Assembly (NCBI RefSeq): GCF_001422245.1
Contig: NZ_LMMM01000001.1
Coordinates: forward strand, 1,422-65,421
Source of the DNA: Rhizobium sp. Leaf262
GTDB taxonomy: Bacteria; Pseudomonadota; Alphaproteobacteria; Rhizobiales; Rhizobiaceae
Direction: 5' to 3'
Length of the DNA: 64,000 nucleotides
This document shows, piece after piece, positions 1-8,728 of the stretch. The position numbers and the translations under genes are program-made. Every line of letters starts with the position of its first letter. The first letter of the stretch is position 1. The notes under the pieces were generated by a model. That model made no database searches. It saw only the letters and a list, made by a program, of their open reading frames with translations, and was not told the origin of the DNA.

Positions 1-268
1 TGCAGCCGTCGGCGCATCCCGCGCGGCTGTGGACGCTGGATATGCGCCCAACGACTGGCAGGTGGGCCAGACCGGCAAGGTGGTAGCGCCGCAGCTTTAC
101 ATCGCCGCTGGTATTTCCGGCGCGATCCAGCATCTTGCGGGCATGAAGGACTCCAAAGTCATCGTCGCCATCAACAAGGACGAGGAAGCCCCGATCTTCC
201 AGGTGGCCGATTACGGTCTCGTGGCCAATATTTTCGACGCCCTCCCTGAGCTCGAAAAAGCACTCTGA
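1..268 (+). CDS. etfA: Electron transfer flavoprotein alpha subunit, C-terminal part
   Basis: Only the last 88 codons lie in the window; the reading frame is open from the left edge (first full codon at 2). ETF alpha binds FAD and, with EtfB, passes electrons from acyl-CoA and other dehydrogenases to ETF-ubiquinone oxidoreductase. The piece holds the family signature: [11 protein letters not shown], then [13 protein letters not shown], then the AIN and ADYGLV segments that cover the FAD. The stop at 266-268 gives the usual ending just after the last conserved helix, so the 3' end is intact. In rhizobia etfA is, as I recall, normally followed by a 3-hydroxybutyryl-CoA dehydrogenase gene; here it is followed by a transposase remnant. 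Confidence 0.95.
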   Translation, partial: AAVGASRAAVDAGYAPNDWQVGQTGKVVAPQLYIAAGISGAIQHLAGMKDSKVIVAINKDEEAPIFQVADYGLVANIFDALPELEKAL

Positions 269-480
269 TCTACGTTTCGGAGGTAAATATCCTAAACCAC
301 TTAGACTGGCAGCGAATATGTACTCGGCATTGGGAAAAGAACTTTATGCGAGTAAATTCGAGGTGCTGTCGCGCTCGGCGCTCGGATAATTTAGTGTCGC
401 GTATTCCTATTGGTTGAAGGGGCGATATCAACTTAAGGTGAATCTGGATGCATCGGAGACTTCTGCCTTGGGGATTCATC

Positions 481-995
481 TCAAGCCATGGCCCCGGCTG
501 CAGCTTTCCACTCTGCGATCGCCTGGATGCGGTGAACCCGGGTTTGGAATGCGGAGCGTTTGAAGCGGGGTGGGACGAGGAGGAGAGACGAAGCGCTGAA
601 GGCCTCCCGGCGATCGGAGGCCTTGCATCATCCGCTCCCGTTTTCGCAGCGGCACATGAGAACTCTCGGCCCGGTCGTTCAGGCCCTTGTGAGATCGGTG
701 TTCGACGCGGGACATGATCTGCCGCCGGGCCGCTCCATAGGAGCGCAACTTGTCAGTGATCATCCGCTTCGGTGCGATGCCCTGCTTCTTCAGAAGGTGG
801 GTCGACAGTCGTCTGTCAGCCTTGGTGTTGAGGCGGTTTTGAATAATTTCATCAAGCACATACCCGTCCTGTTCTACGGCTCGCCAGACCCGTTGTCTCC
901 TGCCGTAAATGGTGATGACGACCTCGTCCAGATGCCACACATCGTTGCCGCTGGGCTTCTTGCATCGCACGCCGCTCCTCACAAGGCATTACCGT
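481..995 (-). pseudogene. IS6-family transposase remnant
   Basis: The minus strand encodes the catalytic half of an IS6/IS26-type DDE transposase: DVWHLDEVVITI (first Asp), VLDEIIQNRLNTK, MITDKLRSYGAA (second Asp) and HKGLNDRAESSH (Glu region), then MMQGLRSPGGLQRFVS. The N-terminal helix-turn-helix part is missing upstream of about 990. After LQRFVS the frame breaks: the true C-terminus (VPPRFKRSAF ... EWKAAAGAMA, stop at 481-483) continues in another frame, and about ten residues normally present between the two are missing, so a small deletion shifted the frame. This is a dead, 5'-truncated copy. I could not identify terminal inverted repeats. Confidence 0.88.
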
Positions 996-1220
996 GACAT
1001 CGCCGCGCAGTCAGATGGCGAGCGTATTGAAACGACCCGTTACATAACGTTCGTGAACGCGCAACCTTTCAGTAATAAAGGAAATCAAACTTTTCTGCCG
1101 CGATTGTCTGCGCAAGTGCCGGAAGGGAAAAAAGTTTAGCTGGCTTCCCGTTTGTGAATCGCTTCATACAGTAAAATGACTTGCGTCGGGAAATTGAGCA
1201 CCCAAAATGACCTGACGGTC

Positions 1221-1934
1221 TCAAGACATCGCCAGCGCATCCTTCAGGGCGAGGCCGTGTTTGGATTGGAGATCAAGGTCCGCTTCGATGTGATCGATAT
1301 GATGGATCATGAATGCGGAAGCGCGCTTGCCATCGCGCGCTTCCAATGCATCGAGAATAGCAGAATGTTCCGAATGGCCGCAGCTGGAAATGCCGGAGCG
1401 CCCGTAGAGCGCAATGACCAGCGAAGAGCGGGCAACCAGCTCTTCCATGAATTTCTGCAGGATCGCATTGCCGGAGACAGCGGCTATCATGAGGTGAAAA
1501 TCTCCCGAAGCCTTGATCTCGGCCCGCCGCGCCGCAGGGCCGCGTTCACTCATGTAACGCGCCTCCTCGTCGAGCTGACGGCGGAACCTGGTGATGTCGG
1601 CGGCGGTAATACGTTGCACAGCCTCAGCTACGATGCCCGGCTCGATCAGCCGACGGGACGCAAAGATTTGTCGCGCCTCGTCCGGTGAGGGGTGAGAAAC
1701 GAAGGCGCCGCGATTACGCTCGGTTTTCACAAGACCTTCGAACGCCAGCATCTGAAGTGCCGCGCGCGCGACAGTGCGACTAACCTCGAACAGGGCGCCA
1801 ACCTCTGCTTCCGATAGCTTTGTGCCCGGCGCAAGCCTGCGGTCGATGATCGCATGCCGCAGCGCCTCCCGGATCGCCAAGGCCCGATCCTCGGAGGCCG
1901 CTTCCGGCAGAATGATTTTTTCGCTGAGATCCAT
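1221..1934 (-). CDS. GntR-family regulator, FadR/FCD subfamily
   Basis: A 237-residue regulator with an N-terminal winged helix-turn-helix (about residues 15-80: ALREALRHAIIDRRLAPGTKLSE ... with VSRTVARAALQMLAFEGLV) and a C-terminal all-helical FCD ligand domain (about 90-220) containing the metal/ligand-type positions in GDFHLMIAAVSGN and HSAILDALEARD. FCD regulators usually sense an organic acid and repress a neighbouring catabolic or transport operon. It is divergent from the ABC transporter/racemase operon at 2167, and a palindrome typical of this subfamily sits between them, so it probably controls both. Ligand unknown; a hydantoin- or ureide-related acid is only a guess from the neighbours. 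Confidence 0.88.
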   Translation of the reverse strand: MDLSEKIILPEAASEDRALAIREALRHAIIDRRLAPGTKLSEAEVGALFEVSRTVARAALQMLAFEGLVKTERNRGAFVSHPSPDEARQIFASRRLIEPGIVAEAVQRITAADITRFRRQLDEEARYMSERGPAARRAEIKASGDFHLMIAAVSGNAILQKFMEELVARSSLVIALYGRSGISSCGHSEHSAILDALEARDGKRASAFMIHHIDHIEADLDLQSKHGLALKDALAMS

Positions 1935-2010
1935 GACGCCATCCTATGCGCCCCTTTTAGCCTGAAGGAGCTATGGCTGCCAAGCTAGATGTTTTCGATA
2001 CACAGTGAAG

Positions 2011-2022
2011 ATTGCATACAAT
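2011..2022. promoter_or_regulatory. Putative GntR (FCD) operator
   Basis: ATTGCATACAAT is an ATTG-N4-CAAT inverted repeat differing at one base from the ATTGTATACAAT-type palindrome found at many FadR-subfamily operators. It lies between the divergent GntR gene and the transporter operon, about 77 bp upstream of the regulator start and about 110 bp upstream of the sigma-54-like promoter. Confidence 0.5.
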
Positions 2023-2123
2023 TTGGCCTCGTTTGGCACACGATAGCCCGAAAATTACGCATTGCCGTGATGAAGCTGCCTAACATCCAAAAAATAGCAA
2101 ATTAAATCATACATTTAAGTAAA

Positions 2124-2140
2124 TTGGCACGGCGAATGCA
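2124..2140 (+). promoter_or_regulatory. Putative sigma-54 (RpoN) promoter
   Basis: TTGGCACGGCGAATGCA matches the -24/-12 consensus TTGGCACG-N4-TTGC at all but one position (A for T before TGC). The invariant GG and GC are separated by exactly ten bases. A start about 11 bp downstream would give a leader of roughly 15 bases carrying the AAGGAG ribosome site (2155-2160) of the gene at 2167. No activator site was recognised upstream. Confidence 0.55.
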
Positions 2141-2166
2141 TTCATCTTTTCGACAAGGAGTGCCGC

Positions 2167-3258
2167 ATGAGCAAAGCCGCTGAAATCGATATCGTCTCGG
2201 TCTCCAAAGTATATGGAGCGACCACCGCCGTCCATGCCATCAGTCTGAAGATTCCGGCGGGCACCTATTGCTGCCTTCTTGGGCCATCTGGCTGCGGCAA
2301 GACGTCGACACTCAGAATGATTGCAGGACACGAGACCATTTCTTCCGGCGATGTGCGGCTGGGCAATACTGTCGTTACCGACTTTCCACCAGCCAGACGC
2401 GGCACGGCGATGATGTTCCAGTCCTACGCGCTGTTTCCCCATCTTGATCTCGTCGACAATGTTGCGTTCAGCCTCAAGATGAAGGGTGTAGGAAAAGAAG
2501 AGCGGCGTACCAAGGCGATGGACATGCTGCGCCTGATGCAGCTCGAAGCCTATGCGACACGCCGCCCGGCCCAGCTTTCCGGCGGTCAGCAGCAGCGTGT
2601 GGCACTTGCCCGTGCACTGATTACCGATCCGGAAGCACTGCTGCTGGACGAACCGCTTTCGGCGCTCGATCCTTTCTTGAAAATCCGGATGCGGGCGGAG
2701 CTGAAGAAACTGCAGACTTCGCTCGGCATCACTTTCGTGCATGTCACCCACAGCCAAGAAGAAGCCATGGCGCTGGCGGATCTGATTGTCGTCATGAATG
2801 ACGGGCGCATCGAGCAGGCCGCGCATCCACGCATCGTGTTCGAACAGCCGGCGACGGCGTTCGTTGCCCGTTTCATGGGCGACCACAACGTGATTTCTGG
2901 CAGGGTCGTTGAGAGCGGTGAAGGAAAAATCATGCTGTCCGTGCCGGCTGGCGGTGATTTTCTGGCAACGGACAAAGGCTCGGAATCCCCTGAAGCAACA
3001 GCCGACATCGCTGTGAGAACGGACCATGTCCGCATCGGTCCACCACTGGAAAAAGGGTTGGGCTTCACCGGCTCCGTCACCAATGTGGAATATCGCGGTT
3101 CTTCGGTGAAGCTCAGCGTCACCGGTGCCGGCATCGAGGATTTCACGGCCATCCTTAGCGACAAACAATTTTTCGCCACGCCGGTCAAAGTCGGAGAGGC
3201 GATCCCGCTTTGCTGGGATGCCGAGGACGCAGTCGTCCTCGGACGTCTCAAGCACTGA
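2167..3258 (+). CDS. ABC transporter ATP-binding protein, PotA/spermidine-type
   Basis: A 363-residue ATPase that energises the importer encoded just downstream. Walker A is GPSGCGKT at 39-46, the ABC signature LSGGQQQR at 137-144, Walker B ALLLDE near 157-162, and the switch His is in HVTHSQEEA. The last ~90 residues form the TOBE domain usual for the PotA/FbpC/sulfate group. AAGGAG seven bases before the ATG sets the start. It is the first gene of an operon ATPase-binding protein-permease-permease-racemase. Polyamine-type importers of this class take up many small nitrogen compounds, so the family does not give the substrate. Confidence 0.9.
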   Translation: MSKAAEIDIVSVSKVYGATTAVHAISLKIPAGTYCCLLGPSGCGKTSTLRMIAGHETISSGDVRLGNTVVTDFPPARRGTAMMFQSYALFPHLDLVDNVAFSLKMKGVGKEERRTKAMDMLRLMQLEAYATRRPAQLSGGQQQRVALARALITDPEALLLDEPLSALDPFLKIRMRAELKKLQTSLGITFVHVTHSQEEAMALADLIVVMNDGRIEQAAHPRIVFEQPATAFVARFMGDHNVISGRVVESGEGKIMLSVPAGGDFLATDKGSESPEATADIAVRTDHVRIGPPLEKGLGFTGSVTNVEYRGSSVKLSVTGAGIEDFTAILSDKQFFATPVKVGEAIPLCWDAEDAVVLGRLKH

Positions 3259-3294
3259 AACCAACCTAAAAAACCAAACAGAGGAGAACAGGCA

Positions 3295-4584
3295 ATGACC
3301 GACAAGCAGAAGATCAAGACGGGTGTATCCCGCCGCACGTTCCTGAAAACCGCGTCAACGGCGGCTGGCCTTGCCGCCGGTTCCGGTGTCATCACAGGCT
3401 TTCCGACCATCTGGGCACAGACGCCGATCACCCTTCGGCAGTTCGGTACAGGCGTTTCCAACATCAACGCCGTTGCCGAACAGTGCAAGAAAGACCTCGG
3501 TATCACGCTGGAAATGACGGCAACCGATTCCGATGCCGCCGCCCAGCGTGCCGTCACCCAGCCAAACTCCTACGACATTGCCGATATCGAGTACTGGATT
3601 CTCAAGAAGGTCTACCCGGCCGGCGTCATCCAGCCGATGGATGTGAAGAAGCTGAAATATTACGACAAGGTCGTGCCGCTGTTCAAAGACGGCAAGCTGA
3701 AGCCCGACAGCGTCATTGCGCAGGGGACTGCACCGCACACGGTCGGTTTCGTGGAAAAGCCAGGTACCAAGACCTTCGCCAAGGGTGAAACCCAGTGGTT
3801 CACCATGATGCCGACCATCTACAATGCCGATACGCTGGGCATCCGGCCAGATCTCGTCGGGCGCGACATCACCTCCTGGGCCGACATCATGGACCCGAAG
3901 TTCAAGGGCAAGACCTCGATCCTCAATATCCCTTCGATCGGCATCATGGATGCTGCGATGATCATGGAGGCCATGGGCGAGATCAAATATGCCGATAAGG
4001 GTAACATGACCAAGGCGGAGATCGACAAGACGATCGACTTCCTGATCAAAGCCAAGCAATCCGGCCAGTTCCGCGCTTTCTGGAAGTCTTTCGATGAGAG
4101 CGTCAATCTGATGGCATCCGGCGAGGTGGTCATCCAGTCCATGTGGTCGCCGGCCGTCGCCGTCGTTCGGTCAAAGGGCGTAGCCTGCAAATATCAGCCA
4201 TTGAAGGAAGGCTACCGCGCCTGGGGTGGCGGTCTTGGCCTCGCATCGCATCTGAAGGGCGCTCAGCTCGATGCAGCCTATGAGTACATCAACTGGTACA
4301 CATCCGGTTGGGTCGGCGCCTATCTCAACCGTCAGGGCTATTACTCAGCCTGCATGGATACCGCCAAGAACTTCATGACGGCGGACGAATGGGGCTATTG
4401 GATCGAAGGCAAGGCCGCCCAAGGCGATGTTCTTTCACCGGAAGGCAAGGTCATGGAAAAGGCCGGTGCGGTTCGCGATGGCGGCGCATTTGAAGATCGT
4501 ATGGGCAAGGTCGCCTGCTGGAACTCGGTCATGGATGAAGACCGCTATATGGTTCGTCGCTGGAACGAATTCATCGCAGCCTGA
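3295..4584 (+). CDS. Tat-exported ABC substrate-binding protein, PotD-like
   Basis: A 429-residue periplasmic binding protein of the extracellular solute-binding family 8/1 group. It starts with a twin-arginine leader (SRRTFLKTAS at 11-20, hydrophobic stretch to WAQ near residue 41), so it is probably exported folded. GAGGAG precedes the ATG. It sits directly behind the ATPase gene (36-bp gap) and before two permeases, as in polyamine-type importers. An intra-operon hairpin follows the stop. Ligand unknown; the racemase at the operon end suggests a hydantoin, ureide or related amide. Confidence 0.88.
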   Translation: MTDKQKIKTGVSRRTFLKTASTAAGLAAGSGVITGFPTIWAQTPITLRQFGTGVSNINAVAEQCKKDLGITLEMTATDSDAAAQRAVTQPNSYDIADIEYWILKKVYPAGVIQPMDVKKLKYYDKVVPLFKDGKLKPDSVIAQGTAPHTVGFVEKPGTKTFAKGETQWFTMMPTIYNADTLGIRPDLVGRDITSWADIMDPKFKGKTSILNIPSIGIMDAAMIMEAMGEIKYADKGNMTKAEIDKTIDFLIKAKQSGQFRAFWKSFDESVNLMASGEVVIQSMWSPAVAVVRSKGVACKYQPLKEGYRAWGGGLGLASHLKGAQLDAAYEYINWYTSGWVGAYLNRQGYYSACMDTAKNFMTADEWGYWIEGKAAQGDVLSPEGKVMEKAGAVRDGGAFEDRMGKVACWNSVMDEDRYMVRRWNEFIAA

Positions 4585-4601
4585 GCCATTTCGTGGGTTA
4601 A

Positions 4602-4621
4602 CCCTCCCCTCTCGGGGAGGG
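4602..4621 (+). other. Intra-operon hairpin after the binding-protein gene
   Basis: CCCTCCCC-TCTC-GGGGAGGG is a perfect 8-bp stem with a 4-base loop, 17 bases after the stop of the binding-protein gene and without a T run. Hairpins at this place commonly protect the upstream message so that the binding protein is made in excess over the permeases. Confidence 0.6.
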
Positions 4622-4677
4622 CAATCTGCGGGACCGCGTGCGCCGAACGAAATCAACCGCAAAGAGGAACATGAGAC

Positions 4678-5586
4678 ATGGCGACGACGACATCTGCCGA
4701 CATGGACGGGATCAAGAGCTCGAAAAAGGCTTTTCGCCTTTCTCCAGCTGCGATTTCCTATCTGCAGGCGACGCCGCTGACCGTTATCCTCGGCGGTTTC
4801 CTGCTTTTACCCATCCTGATGATCCTCGTCGTCAGCTTCTGGGACTATGATTTCGCTCAGATGTATCCCGACTTTCTATCCATGAACTACACCGAGACGC
4901 TGGGCTCGTGGGTAACGTGGAAGATTTATGTCAACACGTTGAAATACGCTCTCATGGTCTGGGTGCTAACGCTTTTCATTGGCTTCTGGGTTGCCTATTT
5001 CCTGGCCTTCCACATCCGCACGACAGCCATGCAAATGGTTTTGTTTCTGGTCTGCACGGTGCCGTTTCTCACGTCCAACATCATCCGGATGATTTCATGG
5101 ATACCGGTGCTTGGGCGCAACGGCCTGGTCAACTCGACGCTGATCAACTCCGGCATCATCTCCGAACCCGTCGAATGGCTGCTGTATTCGGATTTCGCCG
5201 TGGTGCTTGCCATGGTCCATCTCTACACGCTTTTCATGGTGACGCCGATCTTCAACACGCTGATGCGCATCGACAAGGCTCTGGTTGAAGCCGCCCGCGA
5301 TGCCGGGGCGACAAGCTGGCAAACGCTCACCAACGTCATCCTTCCGCTCGCCAAGCCCGGCATGGCAATTGGCACCATTTTCGTCGTAACGCTTGTAATG
5401 GCCGACTTCTCGACCGTGCAGGTCATGTCTGGCGGCCAGAGCGCTTCTGTCGCCTTGATGATGAAGAACCAGATGTCATTGCTGCAATATCCAGCCGCAG
5501 CCGCCAACGCCGTGGTTCTGTTGGTTCTCGTCCTCATGATGGTCGCGGGCATTCTGCGCATCGTCGATATCCGCAAGGAGCTTTGA
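4678..5586 (+). CDS. ABC transporter permease, PotB-like
   Basis: A 302-residue inner-membrane permease with about six hydrophobic segments and the cytoplasmic EAA loop (EAARDAGATSWQTLTNVILPLAKPG, around residue 200) that docks on the ATPase. An AGAGGA ribosome site lies before the ATG at 4678. With the next gene it makes the heterodimeric channel of the importer. The gap to the binding-protein gene (93 bp) is filled by the stem-loop at 4602. Confidence 0.9.
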   Translation: MATTTSADMDGIKSSKKAFRLSPAAISYLQATPLTVILGGFLLLPILMILVVSFWDYDFAQMYPDFLSMNYTETLGSWVTWKIYVNTLKYALMVWVLTLFIGFWVAYFLAFHIRTTAMQMVLFLVCTVPFLTSNIIRMISWIPVLGRNGLVNSTLINSGIISEPVEWLLYSDFAVVLAMVHLYTLFMVTPIFNTLMRIDKALVEAARDAGATSWQTLTNVILPLAKPGMAIGTIFVVTLVMADFSTVQVMSGGQSASVALMMKNQMSLLQYPAAAANAVVLLVLVLMMVAGILRIVDIRKEL

Positions 5587-5590
5587 GCCG

Positions 5591-6409
5591 ATGTATGCCG
5601 ACAAGCGATCCCGCGAATTCTATGTCCTGGCGATTTTCTTCACCGTCTTCGTGCTTTTCCTCTACGGTCCCCTCTCGGCCATCCTGATCCTCTCATTCCA
5701 GGGGCCAAACGGCGGTCTTACATTCCCGCTCAACGGCATGTCGCTGCGCTGGTTCGCCAATCTCTTCGAAACCCAGGCAGTCGGCGATTTCGGTGGATCC
5801 TTCCGCCGCTCTGCCGTCCTCGGCATCATGGTGATGCTCGTCACGGTCGTCGTATCGCTGCTTGCCGGTCTCGCATTTCGCCGCCGCTTCATCGGCTCGA
5901 CCGCACTTTTTTACCTCGCGGTCGCAAGCCTGGTCGTGCCATCGATCATCGTCTCGCTCGGTATCGGCGTTGTGTTCCAGCAACTGGGGTTCCAGCCAAC
6001 CTGGTATACGTCGGCCTTCGGCGCGCATCTCACCTGGACGCTGCCTTTCGGCGTCTTGATCATGTTCGCGGTCTTCAATCGCTTTTCACCCGTCTACGAG
6101 GAAGCGGCACGAGACCTTGGTGCAAGCTCATGGCAAACGTTTTCGAATGTAGTCCTGCCGATGATCGCGCCGAGCCTGATCGGTGTGGGCCTATTCGGTT
6201 TCACGCTGTCCTACGACGAATTTGCACGCACGCTCATGACTTCGGGGACGTTCAATACGCTGCCACTCGAGATTTACGGCATGACGACCAACGTCACGAC
6301 ACCGGTGCTGTATGCGCTCGGGACAGTGACGACGGTCTTCTCTTTCTTCGTTATCGCCGGAACGCTCGGCTTGATCGTCCATCTCAACCGCCGTCGTCTG
6401 CGGCCCTGA
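5591..6409 (+). CDS. ABC transporter permease, PotC-like
   Basis: A 272-residue permease, second half of the membrane channel. It has multiple hydrophobic helices and the EAA motif EEAARDLGASSWQTFSNVVLP around residue 175. It begins four bases after the upstream permease stop, with the ribosome site AAGGAG inside the end of that gene, so the two are translationally coupled. Confidence 0.9.
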   Translation: MYADKRSREFYVLAIFFTVFVLFLYGPLSAILILSFQGPNGGLTFPLNGMSLRWFANLFETQAVGDFGGSFRRSAVLGIMVMLVTVVVSLLAGLAFRRRFIGSTALFYLAVASLVVPSIIVSLGIGVVFQQLGFQPTWYTSAFGAHLTWTLPFGVLIMFAVFNRFSPVYEEAARDLGASSWQTFSNVVLPMIAPSLIGVGLFGFTLSYDEFARTLMTSGTFNTLPLEIYGMTTNVTTPVLYALGTVTTVFSFFVIAGTLGLIVHLNRRRLRP

Positions 6410-6419
6410 AGTGAGTTCC

Positions 6420-7166
6420 ATGCGCATTCTCATCGTCAATCCGAATACCACCTCCAGCATGACGGCAACGATTGCCGATTCTGCGCAGCGTGTTGCCAAT
6501 ACCGGCACCGAAATCGAGGCCGTCACCTCTTCCATGGGCCCGGTCTCGATCGAAGGCTATTACGATGAGGCGTTTGCCGTACCCGGTCTGTTGATCGAGA
6601 TTGCCAAGGGCGAGAAGGCAGGTGCGGAGGCGGCGATCATCGCCTGCTTCGACGATACCGGCCTTGATGCAGCCCGCGCTCTGGCACAAATTCCGGTGAT
6701 CGGCATCTGCGAGGCAGCCCTCGCATCGACCGCTTTCATCGCCCAACGCTTCACGATCGTGACGACCATGGAGCGTTCGCGCCTGCCGCTCGAACATCTC
6801 GTTCATCGCTACGGCATGGGTGGTCGCTGCAAGGTTCGCGCGGCGGATATCCCCGTCCTTTCGCTGGAAGATCAGACATCGAATGCACGCGATCGGCTGC
6901 GCAGCGAGATTGCCGTGGCTCTGCGAGATGATGGGGCCGAAGCAATCGTGCTCGGCTGCGCCGGCATGGCGGACCTCACCGCCGAATTGCGCGCCGAGTT
7001 CGGCGTACCTGTGGTGGATGGCGTGGCTGCCGCCGTCAAACAGGCGGAAGCACTCGTCGCACTTGGCCTTTCCACCGCCAAACGAGGCGCCTACGCCTCG
7101 CCCGTCTCGAAAACATATAAGGGTTTGCTGGAAAGCTTCGAACCTCGAAAGCTCGCAGCGCTGTAA
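6420..7166 (+). CDS. Aspartate/glutamate/hydantoin racemase family protein
   Basis: A 248-residue protein of the Asp/Glu/hydantoin racemase superfamily. It begins MRILIVNPNTTSSM, the family's conserved start, which favours the ATG at 6420 over a GTG nine bases upstream. The two catalytic cysteines are visible in IIACFDDTG and VLGCAGM. Hydantoin racemases interconvert D- and L-5-substituted hydantoins before ring opening; relatives act on allantoin or maleate. No hydantoinase or carbamoylase gene is in the window, so the substrate remains inferred. It is the last gene of the operon, 10 bp behind the second permease. Confidence 0.82.
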   Translation: MRILIVNPNTTSSMTATIADSAQRVANTGTEIEAVTSSMGPVSIEGYYDEAFAVPGLLIEIAKGEKAGAEAAIIACFDDTGLDAARALAQIPVIGICEAALASTAFIAQRFTIVTTMERSRLPLEHLVHRYGMGGRCKVRAADIPVLSLEDQTSNARDRLRSEIAVALRDDGAEAIVLGCAGMADLTAELRAEFGVPVVDGVAAAVKQAEALVALGLSTAKRGAYASPVSKTYKGLLESFEPRKLAAL

Positions 7167-7199
7167 CATTCGCGGCTTATGTGAGTGTTAAGCCTAAAC

Positions 7200-7433
7200 T
7201 TACTCAGCAACACCACAGCCTTTATCGTCGCATTTCAACGTATAGGCCCTGCTCTGATCCGGCGACTGATATGTACAGGATGTCAATTTACCATCCTCCT
7301 CGCGCTTCTCGGTTTTGACTAGCGTCCATCCATTTGCATCTGCCTCGGTGCATTTAAGGAAGTGAATTGTTTCCGCCTCGCAACCGAAAAGTGGAAGCGC
7401 CACCAGCGCCATCTTGAAATGCTTTAGCCTCAT
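7200..7433 (-). CDS. Small putative lipoprotein
   Basis: 77 residues beginning MRLKHFKMALVALPLFGCEAE: a short positively charged start, a hydrophobic run and a lipobox-like LFGC with the cysteine at 18, so a lipid-anchored periplasmic protein is likely. Four further cysteines (FLKCTEAD, SCTYQS, KCDDKGC) may form disulfides. No family recognised. It is convergent with the racemase gene and lies in a run of small unassigned genes. Confidence 0.6.
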   Translation of the reverse strand: MRLKHFKMALVALPLFGCEAETIHFLKCTEADANGWTLVKTEKREEDGKLTSCTYQSPDQSRAYTLKCDDKGCGVAE

Positions 7434-7685
7434 CTTTGTCCTTGAATTGCGAAATTTACGGGCTTGAACTGAATCGACTCAACCCACCAAAAGCTGAAAA
7501 GAAGCATCTTTAGGACGCTGAATGCCATTTTCCATCCATTTTTTTTGATTAAAATCTCGCTAAGGTAGAATATAAGTTTCATTGCCTTTTGAATCCATGC
7601 ACCAAGGGGTTTGCTGATGGCGCAGTGATCACAGCGGGATGGCTAACGGCTTTAGATCGATATTTCCTGTCAAATTGGAATCCGA
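7434..7685. other. Intergenic region, AT-rich
   Basis: About 250 bases between divergent small genes. Visibly richer in A and T than the surroundings (a run of eight T near 7540 and several A/T tracts). No RNA gene or clear operator was recognised; it must hold the promoters of both flanking genes. Confidence 0.5.
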
Positions 7686-8018
7686 GTGATTGATAATCTT
7701 CTGATAGCTTCCATCCCCTTCGCTATTGCGGGAGCGATAGTGACCTACGTCCAGCTCAATCGGGGCACATACCGCTTTGTGGTCACTAAGCGTCTCATAT
7801 TTATTCTTGCTGTTTGCGCCATAGCGACGACACCGCTCAGTTGCATGATATGGGAGTGGCGGTCTTGCTCTTATCTACCGCTCCAAACGGAACTGTTCTT
7901 TCTCGGCTATTTCGGCGCGTCCTTACTTCTGATCTGTGCGCCGACATTGGGCGGCTATGTGCTGGGTCAAGGGGCTGGAGCGCTGATGCAAAGCATCACA
8001 ACCCGAATAAGGGGCTGA
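7686..8018 (+). CDS. Small membrane protein of unknown function
   Basis: 110 residues from a GTG start (GGA about eight bases upstream). Three hydrophobic segments: about 5-23, 38-57 and 70-95 (FFLGYFGASLLLICAPTLGG). Short basic C-terminus. No family recognised. The rare start codon and lack of strong ribosome site keep confidence moderate. Confidence 0.5.
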   Translation: MIDNLLIASIPFAIAGAIVTYVQLNRGTYRFVVTKRLIFILAVCAIATTPLSCMIWEWRSCSYLPLQTELFFLGYFGASLLLICAPTLGGYVLGQGAGALMQSITTRIRG

Positions 8019-8203
8019 CGTCTCAAACACGGACTGCTGGCATCGGATTGGACCCGCCGCCTGCCTTCATCTGCATCGGCTTCAAGCTACTTCAAAACCC
8101 GGCCCGCCATGTCGGCCGACCCAAAAACCGTCAGTTGACGCGCATATCCACCACTCCATTTTTCGAGAAACTTTCCACCACAGAATGGATCTGAGAGGCC
8201 GTT

Positions 8204-8728
8204 ATGAAGAGATGGGCATTGAATACTGGAGCAGCAACAGTTGTTACCATACTCGGCTTCGCCGCGCCGGCTGCTGCCGCTGACAACGGGATTGAAACAT
8301 TTTTCGCTTCTCAAGGCTGCGCCGTGGGGCCATCAACCATTGCGGCTGCAATCAGCCACGGCTTTGATCGATCTGCCATTGAGGACTACGTTGCAGGTGC
8401 GCGCGCAGCGGCCAAAACGCAAAAGGTGGGTGACTGGCTTGTTCTGGCGCGGGACGTCTGCGAAATTCGACCGCCCATGGTCGACAGTGAATTAAAGCTG
8501 AGCGACCCGGAAGTTCGACAAAGCCTTGTGGCTGAAGATAACGAGACCAATGATGGCTATGCCGGTTGCGTTCTCGACGGATCCAAATTGTTCGAAATCG
8601 TTCAGTCATCGCGTGGGTGGACTGCCGACAAGGCGAACGCCGAGTATCTTCGCATGCTCAGTGCCGGGCTTGTTTCCGGCGACCTCGCATTTTACTCGCC
8701 CGACTGGCTTCGAACGCCTCGGGCGTGA
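8204..8728 (+). CDS. Exported protein of unknown function
   Basis: 174 residues with a clear Sec signal peptide (MKRWALNTGAATVVTILGFAAPAAA, cleavage after AAA near residue 25). The mature part is helical-looking and contains three cysteines (ASQGCAVG, RDVCEIR, YAGCVLD) that could pair in the periplasm. No domain recognised. Neighbours are other small unassigned genes. Confidence 0.62.
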   Translation: MKRWALNTGAATVVTILGFAAPAAAADNGIETFFASQGCAVGPSTIAAAISHGFDRSAIEDYVAGARAAAKTQKVGDWLVLARDVCEIRPPMVDSELKLSDPEVRQSLVAEDNETNDGYAGCVLDGSKLFEIVQSSRGWTADKANAEYLRMLSAGLVSGDLAFYSPDWLRTPRA

